From NCBI GenBank assembly GCA_000230935.2, contig AGIQ01000002.1, positions 868,001 through 932,000 of the forward strand: a stretch of DNA of 64,000 bases, in the 5' to 3' direction. This document shows, one piece after another, positions 56,906 to 64,000 of the stretch (within the stretch, counting starts at the first letter, position 1; the number at the start of each line of letters is the position of its first letter). This DNA is from Mycolicibacterium rhodesiae JS60. Lineage in GTDB: Bacteria; Actinomycetota; Actinomycetes; Mycobacteriales; Mycobacteriaceae. The notes under the pieces were generated by a model. It worked only from the letters and a program-made list of their open reading frames with translations, was not told the DNA's origin and ran no database searches. The position numbers and the translations under genes are program-made.

Positions 56906-58063
56906 ATGCGGTTTGGTCTGACTGCAGAGCAGTTTGCCCTGCGCGGCGAACTACGCGTCTATATGAACTCCCTCCTGGACGACGATCTGCGGCATCAACT
57001 ACACGATGACCCCAGTGGTACCGCCATGCGCAAGGTCGTCAAGCGGCTGGCGAACGATCGATGGCTGGGCATCGGTTGGCCGACCGAGTACGGCGGACAG
57101 GGGCGCAGTGCCGCCGAGCAGTTGATCTTCTTCGACGAAGCGGTTCGCGCGGGTGTGCCCTTCCCGGTGATCGCCGTGAACCTCATCGGTCCGACCCTGA
57201 TGCTGCTCGGGACCGAGGAGCAGAAACGCCAATTCCTGCCGGCGATCCTGGACGGAGACGCGCTGTTCTGCATTGGCTACAGCGAACCGTCGGCCGGCAC
57301 CGATCTTGCCGCGATCCGCACCTCGGCGGTACCTGCCGGCGAGGACCTCATCATCAACGGTGAAAAGACGTGGACGAGCTTCCACACGACCGCGGACTAC
57401 TGCTGGCTGGCTGTGCGGACTAACCCTGAGGAACCGCGCAACGCCGGCTTGTCGGTTGTCATCGTGCCCATGGATGCCGCCGGGATTATGGTGCATCCGC
57501 TTCGCCTTCTCAACGACCACGACATCGCGTCGGTCCACTTCGACAACGTCAGGGTGCCGGCCACGAACCTCGTCGGCGGGCTGCACGGCGGATGGAAGGT
57601 CATCACCAGCCAGTTGAACTTCGAGCGCAGGACGATGGGAGCACCGGGCGCGTGCGTCGCGGCGTTCGACGTGGTGCGTGCTTGGGCGGCCGAACCCACT
57701 GCTTCGGGAGAGCGGATCATCGACCGCCCGTGGGTGCAAGCCGCATTGGCGAAGGCATATGCCGAGTTGTCGGTGGCGGCTCTTATGACATGGGACAACG
57801 CTCTTTCCGAGGTCACAGACATCGCCAAGGTCAGCGCTACCAAGGTCAATAGCACGGAATCGTTTATCACCGTCCTGGAGCTGCTGCTGGAGGTGCTCGG
57901 TGAGCAGGGCTATCTACAGGAGGGCAGTCCCGGTGCGGTGGCTCGGTCGATGGTCGAAGCGCAGTACCGCCACCATCTGGCGCTGACCTTCGGCGGCGGG
58001 GCAAACGAAATCCAGCGCGAACTGGTCGCCATGACGGGCCTCGGCCTGCCGCGCTCCCGTTGA
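56906..58063 (+). CDS. acyl-CoA dehydrogenase (alpha-like subunit)
   Basis: A 385-residue acyl-CoA dehydrogenase with IGYSEPSAGTDLAAI and WTSFHTTADYCWLAVRT. The usual catalytic Glu site reads FGGGANEIQR (Gly). With the next gene it forms a second alpha/beta-type pair in the island. The ATG at 56906 has AAGGAG ten bases upstream; the frame is open much further left only because it runs opposite the ligase gene. Confidence 0.88.
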   Translation: MRFGLTAEQFALRGELRVYMNSLLDDDLRHQLHDDPSGTAMRKVVKRLANDRWLGIGWPTEYGGQGRSAAEQLIFFDEAVRAGVPFPVIAVNLIGPTLMLLGTEEQKRQFLPAILDGDALFCIGYSEPSAGTDLAAIRTSAVPAGEDLIINGEKTWTSFHTTADYCWLAVRTNPEEPRNAGLSVVIVPMDAAGIMVHPLRLLNDHDIASVHFDNVRVPATNLVGGLHGGWKVITSQLNFERRTMGAPGACVAAFDVVRAWAAEPTASGERIIDRPWVQAALAKAYAELSVAALMTWDNALSEVTDIAKVSATKVNSTESFITVLELLLEVLGEQGYLQEGSPGAVARSMVEAQYRHHLALTFGGGANEIQRELVAMTGLGLPRSR

Positions 58064-58078
58064 GATCCGGAGATCACA

Positions 58079-59215
58079 GTGGAATTCACTCTGAGTGAAG
58101 AAGAATCGATCGTCGGCCAACTGGCGTCGGAAGTTTTCGGCCGAGTCGTCACGAAGCAGGCGCTTGAGGCCGCAGAGGATCCCGAGGGCGCCGGCTGGGA
58201 CCGCCGGGCCTGGACGGCGCTCGCCGACTCAGGGCTACTCGCGGTCGGGCTCGCCGAGGTGGACGGCGGATCAGGCGTCGGATTTGTCGGGAGTGCCCTC
58301 GTCCTGGAACAGGCCGGGCGCACGGTGGCGCCGGTGCCGCTCTGGTCGACGTTGGGCGCAATTATCCCCGCGTTCAGTGCCTTTCCTGATGCGCGGCGCC
58401 GCGACGAGTTGCTGACATCGGTTACCAGTGGCGAGGCCATAATTGCCGCAGCCCTCTCGGAGCGTGGCGCCGATCCGCTGACACCGTCGACCACCGCTGT
58501 ACGTTCCGCCACTGGCTGGCAACTGTCGGGCACCAAGATCTGCGTTCCGGCAGCACCGCTTGCCACCTCGGCCATCGTGTCCGCGCATGTTGTCGATCTC
58601 GGACCTCGGCTGTTCCTGGTTCCGCTCGATCGGCCCGGACTCACGATGGTTCACCAGAAGGTGGCGACCGCAGTTCCCGAGGCCGATCTGGTCTTTGATG
58701 GCGTAGAGGTTTCCGACGAGGAGATGATCGGAAGTCGCGACGACTATCAATTGGTGGCTCGAGTAGTTGATCACGCCACGGTCGCCGCTTGTGCGATGAC
58801 GGCTGGTGTCGTCGGTGCCGCTCTGGATCTCGCGGCTGACTATGTCAAGACACGGGAGGCCTTCGGTCAACCGATCGCACGCTTCCAGGCGGTCGGCCAA
58901 CGGCTGGCGGACGCCTTCACCCAGGCTTGGGCTGTGCAGTTGACCGCACGGCAGGCGGCCTGGCTGCTGGCGCAGGGACGGCCCGCAGGACGCCAGGTCG
59001 CCGTCGCGAAACATCAAGCAGCCGTTGGTGCTTCGACGGTGATACGAGCAGCCCACCACGTCCACGGCGGAATCGGGCTCGACCGCGACTATCCGTTGCA
59101 CCGCTATACCCTGTGGGCCAAGCGGCTCGAGCTGAGCCTCGGCGGGTCGGCCACTGCGCTATGCCGCCTGGGCGCCGATCTGGCTGATCGTGGCGAAGAC
59201 GATTGGATTCTGTAG
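58079..59215 (+). CDS. acyl-CoA dehydrogenase (beta-like subunit)
   Basis: A 378-residue acyl-CoA dehydrogenase subunit ending in the beta-type HGGIGLDRDYPLHRYTLWAKR block. GTG start 15 bases after its partner; it abuts the aldehyde dehydrogenase gene with no gap. Likely forms a heteromer with the preceding subunit and introduces a double bond in a bulky acyl-CoA. Confidence 0.87.
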   Translation: MEFTLSEEESIVGQLASEVFGRVVTKQALEAAEDPEGAGWDRRAWTALADSGLLAVGLAEVDGGSGVGFVGSALVLEQAGRTVAPVPLWSTLGAIIPAFSAFPDARRRDELLTSVTSGEAIIAAALSERGADPLTPSTTAVRSATGWQLSGTKICVPAAPLATSAIVSAHVVDLGPRLFLVPLDRPGLTMVHQKVATAVPEADLVFDGVEVSDEEMIGSRDDYQLVARVVDHATVAACAMTAGVVGAALDLAADYVKTREAFGQPIARFQAVGQRLADAFTQAWAVQLTARQAAWLLAQGRPAGRQVAVAKHQAAVGASTVIRAAHHVHGGIGLDRDYPLHRYTLWAKRLELSLGGSATALCRLGADLADRGEDDWIL

Positions 59216-60727
59216 GTGGCACAGGTGAGTGAACAGCCCGTGGCCGCTGCGGCGGTCGATGCGCGCATGCTGATCGATGGTCAGCTGCGAGAAGCCTCCG
59301 GCGGCGCGACCTACGAGGTCATCAACCCCGCCACCGCGGAAGTCGCCGGCCTTGCATGTGACGGCTCAGCCGAGGACGTGCACGCCGCAATCGCCGGCGC
59401 GCGGCACGCCTTCGATCACACCGACTGGGCGAACGATCCGCACCTGCGGCGCGCGACGCTGCTGCAGTTGCGAGATGCCCTCGTCGCCGAACAAGCCCGG
59501 CTGCGAGAACTGATCGTCACGGAAAGCGGCAGCCCCATCATGCTGACCCGCGGCGTGCAGCTGGAAACTCCCATCGCCGATCTGGAGTTCTGGGCCGACA
59601 TGGCACTCAACTATCAGTACGAGACCTCATTGCCGGAGCTGCACCGCGGCAGGACGGTCACCAATCGCGTTGTGCGACGCGAGCCAGTCGGCGTCGTGGC
59701 CGCGATCACGCCGTGGAATTTCCCCTTCTACTTGAACATGAGCAAGCTGGCACCGGCCCTGGCCGCAGGCTGCACGGTCGTGCTCAAGCCGGCCCCAGAC
59801 ACCCCGTGGTCGGCCACCGAAATCGGCCGCATCGCCCACACTTCCACGGACCTGCCCGCCGGTGTGCTCAACGTCGTGACGGGTGCGGATCCGATGCTCG
59901 GCGAGGTCCTCACCACGTCACCGGATGTCGACCTCATCACCTTCACCGGCTCGACCGCCACCGGTCGGCGCGTGATGCGCAGCGCAGCGGATTCCATCAA
60001 GCGGGTGTGCCTAGAGCTCGGCGGAAAGTCGGCGGCCATCGTGCTCGACGACGCGGACCTGGCCGAGGCGGTGCGAGCGTGCGCCAAAGCGGTGTGCGTG
60101 CACGCGGGTCAAAGTTGTTCGCTGGCGACCCGTCTGCTGGTGCCGTCGGCGCGCTACGCCGAGGCAGTCGAGATTGCCAAGCAGGCCATGGAGGCAATGA
60201 CGCCGGCCGATCCGACCGAACCGAAGACCATGATGGGTCCGCTCATCAGTGCGGTGCAGCGTGAGCGGGTGCTCAGCTACATCACATCGGCGCGGAGAAA
60301 TGCGCGGGTGGTGACCGGTGGCGGCATCCCGGCTTCGCCGGCGCGGGGCTTCTACATCGAACCAACGCTGATTGCAGACGCTGACCCGGATTCCGCCATC
60401 GCGCAGGAAGAGGTGTTCGGTCCGGTTTTGGTGATGATCGGATACGACGACGACGACGATGCGGTGCGCATCGCCAACAACAGCAGTTACGGGCTCGGCG
60501 GCACGATTTGGAGTGCCGACACTCAGCGCGCGCTTAACGTGGCGCGGCGGGTTCGCACAGGAACCTTGAGCATCAACGGCGCCATCTGGCTGGCACCGGA
60601 CACCCCGGTTGGTGGGTACAAGCAAAGCGGCCTCGGCCGCGAACACGGCATCGCCGGGTTCGAAGAGTTCCTCGAAATCAAGAGCATCGGCTTGCCCGCA
60701 AGCACCGCCGATTCCACGACGGCATAG
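59216..60727 (+). CDS. aldehyde dehydrogenase
   Basis: A 503-residue NAD-dependent aldehyde dehydrogenase of the broad ALDH family: PWNFPFYL, FTGSTATG, general base Glu267 (LELGGK) and nucleophile Cys301 (HAGQSCSL). GTG start touches the previous stop. Second ALDH of the island, so two aldehyde intermediates or two entry substrates are possible. Confidence 0.92.
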   Translation: MAQVSEQPVAAAAVDARMLIDGQLREASGGATYEVINPATAEVAGLACDGSAEDVHAAIAGARHAFDHTDWANDPHLRRATLLQLRDALVAEQARLRELIVTESGSPIMLTRGVQLETPIADLEFWADMALNYQYETSLPELHRGRTVTNRVVRREPVGVVAAITPWNFPFYLNMSKLAPALAAGCTVVLKPAPDTPWSATEIGRIAHTSTDLPAGVLNVVTGADPMLGEVLTTSPDVDLITFTGSTATGRRVMRSAADSIKRVCLELGGKSAAIVLDDADLAEAVRACAKAVCVHAGQSCSLATRLLVPSARYAEAVEIAKQAMEAMTPADPTEPKTMMGPLISAVQRERVLSYITSARRNARVVTGGGIPASPARGFYIEPTLIADADPDSAIAQEEVFGPVLVMIGYDDDDDAVRIANNSSYGLGGTIWSADTQRALNVARRVRTGTLSINGAIWLAPDTPVGGYKQSGLGREHGIAGFEEFLEIKSIGLPASTADSTTA

Positions 60728-60737
60728 GGAGTTAGGT

Positions 60738-61613
60738 GTGAAACTCGAAGGCAAGTCGGTAGTGATAACCGGCGCGGGATCAGGACTCGGCAGGGCATCG
60801 GCGTTGTTGTTCGCCGAGGAGGGCGCTGATCTCACCCTGGCCGATATCGACGAAGGGCGTGTTGCAGCCGTCGCTGACGAGATCAAGCAACGCGGGGGTC
60901 GGGTCACCCACACCCAGACCGACGTGCGTGACGAAGCGCAAGTGGCAAGCCTTGTCGCCACCGCCGTCAAGTCGTACGGCCGCTTGGACGTCATGTATGC
61001 CAACGCCGGGATCATGTCGCCAGGGCTCGGCGCCGTCGCGCTCGAGGACTTCACGGTGGAGGCGTGGCGCACGACGTTGGACGTGAACCTGATGGGAGTG
61101 TTCTTGTGCTGCAAGCACTCCGTCAAACCGATGCGCGAGAACGGCGGGGGTGCGATCCTCACGACATCCTCGATGGCAGCGCTGCGCGCCTATCCCGGCT
61201 CACACGCCTATTCGGCGAGCAAGGGTGGCTTGAATGCGTTGGTCATGACCCTGTCCCGGGAATTGGGCGCGGCCGGCATCCGAATCAACGCGCTGTGCCC
61301 GAGCGGCGGGATGTCGGCGAACTTCCTGCGGCCCACCGACGCCGACGTCGACGGCCTCTCCTACGATGAGTTGCGCACGTGGAACCCCGACCGCGCGCCC
61401 TACCCGCTGAAGCTCGATCACCCGCCGACGTTGCTCGACAACGCCAAGACGGCACTGTTTCTGGTATCCGACGACGCCGCATATATCACCGGACTTTGTC
61501 TGCCGTCGGGTGATGGAGGGCTGATGCACACGGTGGGTGCGCAGCTTGGATCGGGATGGCAGAAGAAAATGGCTGGGGCCGGCCCCGCGCCCGAGAGGAA
61601 TGGATCAGAATGA
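60738..61613 (+). CDS. short-chain dehydrogenase/reductase
   Basis: A 291-residue SDR with TGAGSGLG, ANAG, and YSASK. The C-terminus is longer than usual and carries a KLDHPPTLLDNAKTALFLVS block. GTG at 60738 is chosen because AGGGAG lies six bases upstream and the fold begins at once (MKLEGKSVVITG). Overlaps the following CoA-transferase by four bases. Confidence 0.88.
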   Translation: MKLEGKSVVITGAGSGLGRASALLFAEEGADLTLADIDEGRVAAVADEIKQRGGRVTHTQTDVRDEAQVASLVATAVKSYGRLDVMYANAGIMSPGLGAVALEDFTVEAWRTTLDVNLMGVFLCCKHSVKPMRENGGGAILTTSSMAALRAYPGSHAYSASKGGLNALVMTLSRELGAAGIRINALCPSGGMSANFLRPTDADVDGLSYDELRTWNPDRAPYPLKLDHPPTLLDNAKTALFLVSDDAAYITGLCLPSGDGGLMHTVGAQLGSGWQKKMAGAGPAPERNGSE

Positions 61614-62860
61614 GTGAATTATTGTCGGGGGTCCGGGTTTTGGAGTCGGCGACCCTGCTGAACGGAAGCACCGTAGGCACCGTCCTGGGTGATCTGGGTG
61701 CCGACGTCATCAAGATCGAAAACCCCAAGCGCGGCGATTACATTCGCACGACGGCCGGCCAGATCTCGCCGGACAACAGCCCCCTGCACATCCAGGTCAA
61801 CAAGCACAAGCGCAGTGTCGGACTCGATCTGCGCCAGGACGCGGGACGAGATGTGTTTTGGCGGCTGTTGTCGACCGCCGATGTGTTCGTCGACGGCAAC
61901 ATCGCGGGCAGCTGCGATAAGCTCGGCATCGGTTACGCCGAGCAGCAGGCCCGGTTTCCGCGCATCGTCTATTGCCAATACAGCGGTTTCGGCTCGGACG
62001 GGCCGTACGCCCTGATGCCCACGCACGGTCAGATGATGACCGCGCTGGCGGGCGCCACCCCGGTGTTCAAAGGGGAAGACGGATTGTTGCACCGCACACT
62101 CGGTCGGCCGGTGTCCTGCTCCCAACAGCGCGATGCCCGCTCTGGAGGCGAGGCGACGTCAGCCGGTGCCGTGCATGCCGCCCTGCACATCGTGGCGGCT
62201 CTGTTGCAGCGAGAGCGCACCGGGGAAGGCACTTTCATTGATGTTGCCGGAGTTGACGGTGTGCTGGCGCATGCCTGGGTGGCCGCGACCATCTCACTCA
62301 ACGAGGACCGAATCACCGATCGCACGAACCTCGCCGAAGCCGAGGCCGACGAAATCACCTGGGCCAAGTACCAGTACTACGAGACCAGTGACGGTAAGGC
62401 CGTATTGTTCGGGGCCATCGAGCGCAAGTTCTGGAACAACTTCTGCCGCGCCGCCGGGCGCGACGACCTCGCCGAACAGCACGTCGATTCCGTCTCGGCG
62501 GTCGACTTCGCGGACGATGGGGAGCTACGCGAGGTCCTCACGGAGATCTTTTTGGAGCGGCCGAGCGCCGAATGGGTGGACCTGGCTCTCAAGCATGACT
62601 TCCCCTGCTCCCCAGTACCGAACAGCTTGGTCGAGGCGGCACAGGACCCGCATGTGCAAACGCGAGGCGTCCTCGTGGATGCGCCGGATCCCGACGGGAA
62701 CCCGTTCACCTACATCGGCGAGGCCGGCAAGGTCGCGGGACAGCCGTACCGGGTGCAGCGCGCCGCCCCCAGGCTCGGTGAGCACACCCGTGAATTGCTC
62801 GCCGAGGTTGGCATCGAAGGGGACGCGTTCGAGAGCCTTAGCCAAAGCGGCGTCGTTTAA
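61610..62860 (+). CDS. CaiB/BaiF class III CoA-transferase
   Basis: A 416-residue class III CoA-transferase family member (SGVRVLESATLLNGSTVGTVL, ADVIKIENPKRGD, SGFGSDGPYA). At the place of the catalytic Asp it seems to read GGEATSAGAVHA, with Glu; an alignment is required. ATG fixed by ATGA overlap. Last gene of the rightward segment, followed by a strong hairpin. Moves CoA between acids, or racemises. Confidence 0.83.
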   Translation: MSELLSGVRVLESATLLNGSTVGTVLGDLGADVIKIENPKRGDYIRTTAGQISPDNSPLHIQVNKHKRSVGLDLRQDAGRDVFWRLLSTADVFVDGNIAGSCDKLGIGYAEQQARFPRIVYCQYSGFGSDGPYALMPTHGQMMTALAGATPVFKGEDGLLHRTLGRPVSCSQQRDARSGGEATSAGAVHAALHIVAALLQRERTGEGTFIDVAGVDGVLAHAWVAATISLNEDRITDRTNLAEAEADEITWAKYQYYETSDGKAVLFGAIERKFWNNFCRAAGRDDLAEQHVDSVSAVDFADDGELREVLTEIFLERPSAEWVDLALKHDFPCSPVPNSLVEAAQDPHVQTRGVLVDAPDPDGNPFTYIGEAGKVAGQPYRVQRAAPRLGEHTRELLAEVGIEGDAFESLSQSGVV

Positions 62861-62890
62861 CGACTGACCGCCCCGGCCAAGTGGGTCGCG

Positions 62891-62916
62891 GTCCCGCCCG
62901 GTGACCTGGGCGGGAC
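62891..62916. terminator. strong hairpin terminator ending the island
   Basis: GTCCCGCCC-N8-GGGCGGGAC, a perfect 9-bp GC-rich stem 30 bases after the last CoA-transferase gene. No U-tract, typical of mycobacterial terminators. Confidence 0.7.
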
Positions 62917-63079
62917 AACGACTTTCGGCATCTACCTAAAACCCCTTGCGGTGGGCGACGCCATCTGCGTTTCTCATTGATATCTAGTAATACGGTCAGT
63001 GACAAGTGATTTCACTCTGCCGATAGCTAATCACTGTGAGTATGAACACTTTTGCCTTCATCGGCGATACGATTCGGAT
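62917..63079 (+). promoter_or_regulatory. promoter region with three GTGA/TCAC dyads
   Basis: AT-richer gap before the phosphotransferase gene. GTCA-G-TGAC (62995-63003), AGTGA-TT-TCACT (63005-63016) and TCAC-T-GTGA (63031-63039) are short dyads built from the same half-site. They could be an operator array for an unidentified regulator. Confidence 0.4.
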
Positions 63080-64000
63080 ATGCCGCGCGCACTTCCTTCG
63101 AACGCTGAGACCCAAGGACGTTTGGACAAGAACGCTCCCAGCCGCGAGTGGATCGACGATCTCAGGCGACGCTACGTCACCGAGTCCGAGATCGACCGAG
63201 TGCTGACGCGACGCCTGACCAACCGCGCCACCGGAAGCTTCTCGCCGCCCTCACTGGATGCCCTGACGACCGCCGTCATCGCACTGATCGACGCGCACGT
63301 CGAGGAGCCGTTCACCGTCTCCGACGCGCGGTGGATGGGTGGGGGTGCATCCAAACTGCAGATGGCATTCACGCTCGACTGGATCCCGCCCGGCGGCACC
63401 CGGACTCAAACATCGCTGGTGTTGCGCATGGAACCGGCCGAGTCGATCGTGGAAACCAGCCGTCTGCGAGAATTCCAGCTCATCAAGGCCTTTCAGGGCG
63501 TGGTTCCCGTTCCTCCGGTCTACTGGCTGGATGCCGATGCCGACCACTTGCCCTATCCGGGACTCATCTACGGCCACGTCGCAGGCACCGCGAAGCCCAC
63601 AACTGCCACCGGTGGTGTCTCTGGCCTCGGCACGAATCTCGGACCCGATTTTCGTCAAGCCCTGGCGCCACAGGTGGTGCGACACCTCGCTGCGATCCAC
63701 ACCTTCGATTTCACCCAGTCGGACATGAGCGCATTTGACATCCCTGATCCCGGGACGCAAAGCGTGGAGTGGGCCATCAACTGGTGGACCCGCGTGTGGG
63801 AAGAAGACTGTGAAGAAGACATTCCTTTGATGCGCCTGACGTCGCACTGGTTACGCGCGAATATGCCACCGGTGGAACGACTCTCGGTCGTGCATGGCGA
63901 CTATCGCACGGGAAATTATCTGTTCACCGAAGCTGACCGCCAGATTACTGCGATCCTGGATTGGGAGCTCGGCCGGATTGGTGATCGCCATCAAGATCTC
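63080..64000 (+). CDS. phosphotransferase-family protein (APH fold), partial
   Basis: The frame from ATG 63080 is open without a stop for 307 codons to the edge, so the gene is cut at its 3' end. It has the aminoglycoside-phosphotransferase/choline-kinase fold: LVLRMEP for the nucleotide lysine region replaced by Arg, then the Brenner motif HGDYRTGN and the metal-binding DWELGRIGD. Homologues occur beside FadE genes in actinobacteria and in the N-terminus of ACAD10/11, which phosphorylate 4-hydroxyacyl-CoAs. That role is plausible here but unproven. Confidence 0.85.
   Translation, partial: MPRALPSNAETQGRLDKNAPSREWIDDLRRRYVTESEIDRVLTRRLTNRATGSFSPPSLDALTTAVIALIDAHVEEPFTVSDARWMGGGASKLQMAFTLDWIPPGGTRTQTSLVLRMEPAESIVETSRLREFQLIKAFQGVVPVPPVYWLDADADHLPYPGLIYGHVAGTAKPTTATGGVSGLGTNLGPDFRQALAPQVVRHLAAIHTFDFTQSDMSAFDIPDPGTQSVEWAINWWTRVWEEDCEEDIPLMRLTSHWLRANMPPVERLSVVHGDYRTGNYLFTEADRQITAILDWELGRIGDRHQDL

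Noticed and set aside
63148..63738. A 196-codon open frame near the right edge
   Set aside because: The frame from 63080 is open to the window end and encodes the HGDYRTGN and DWE kinase motifs; the 196-codon frame is its shadow.

Overview
The window is high-GC actinobacterial DNA, almost certainly from an environmental, fast-growing Mycobacterium/Mycolicibacterium. The evidence is a recognisable mel2/fadE17-fadE18/echA13 block with a two-domain TetR of the Mce3R type, many paired FadE-type acyl-CoA dehydrogenases, several P450s, and a mycofactocin-type SDR. Genes are dense: no gap exceeds 300 bases. I see no rRNA, tRNA, IS element, phage or CRISPR.

Layout. (1) 0-7.5 kb, mixed: an acyl-CoA ligase, a 67-residue membrane protein, a siderophore-interacting flavoprotein with a TetR regulator divergent from a P450 (with a clear operator), a small secreted Cys protein, a LysG/ArgP-type regulator and a POT peptide transporter. 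(2) 7.5-22 kb, the mel2 region: a leftward operon (a giant fused double acyl-CoA synthetase, fadE18, fadE17, echA13) divergent from a rightward operon (melF, melG, ephB/melH, melJ, melK; no melI), followed by a convergent mce3R. In M. tuberculosis Mce3R represses the same two operons but is encoded elsewhere. (3) 22-27 kb: a GAF-like LuxR regulator, then a mannitol PTS gene (mtlA) with its DeoR regulator, divergent from a zinc polyol-type dehydrogenase over a repeated operator.

(4) 27-63 kb is a large CoA-linked catabolic island: a thiolase divergent from a run of about 25 rightward genes, many joined by 4-base ATGA/GTGA overlaps. Contents: two P450s and a ferredoxin, two aldehyde dehydrogenases, an SCP2 protein, six SDRs, a fused class I CoA-transferase, a tandem CaiB protein, a second CaiB protein, an AMACR-like racemase, five acyl-CoA dehydrogenases (two alpha/beta-like pairs and one single), enoyl-CoA hydratases, thiolase-like/DUF35 modules, an ADP-forming and an AMP-forming CoA ligase, and a PEP-utiliser-like protein without an ATP-grasp domain. 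Two members, a BadI-like ring hydrolase and a BadH-like dehydrogenase, resemble the enzymes that oxidise and open the ring of 2-hydroxycyclohexanecarboxyl-CoA. My reading is that P450/ALDH steps make a cyclic carboxylic acid, a ligase activates it, the dehydrogenases and hydratases desaturate and hydrate it, the ring is opened as a beta-diketone, and thiolases or retro-aldolases shorten the product. The substrate (naphthenic, terpenoid or steroid-like) cannot be fixed from sequence. A short motif, RAACAWRCG, recurs in the main promoters of the island and may mark a common regulator.

(5) The right edge holds a phosphotransferase-family gene (APH fold) that runs off the window.
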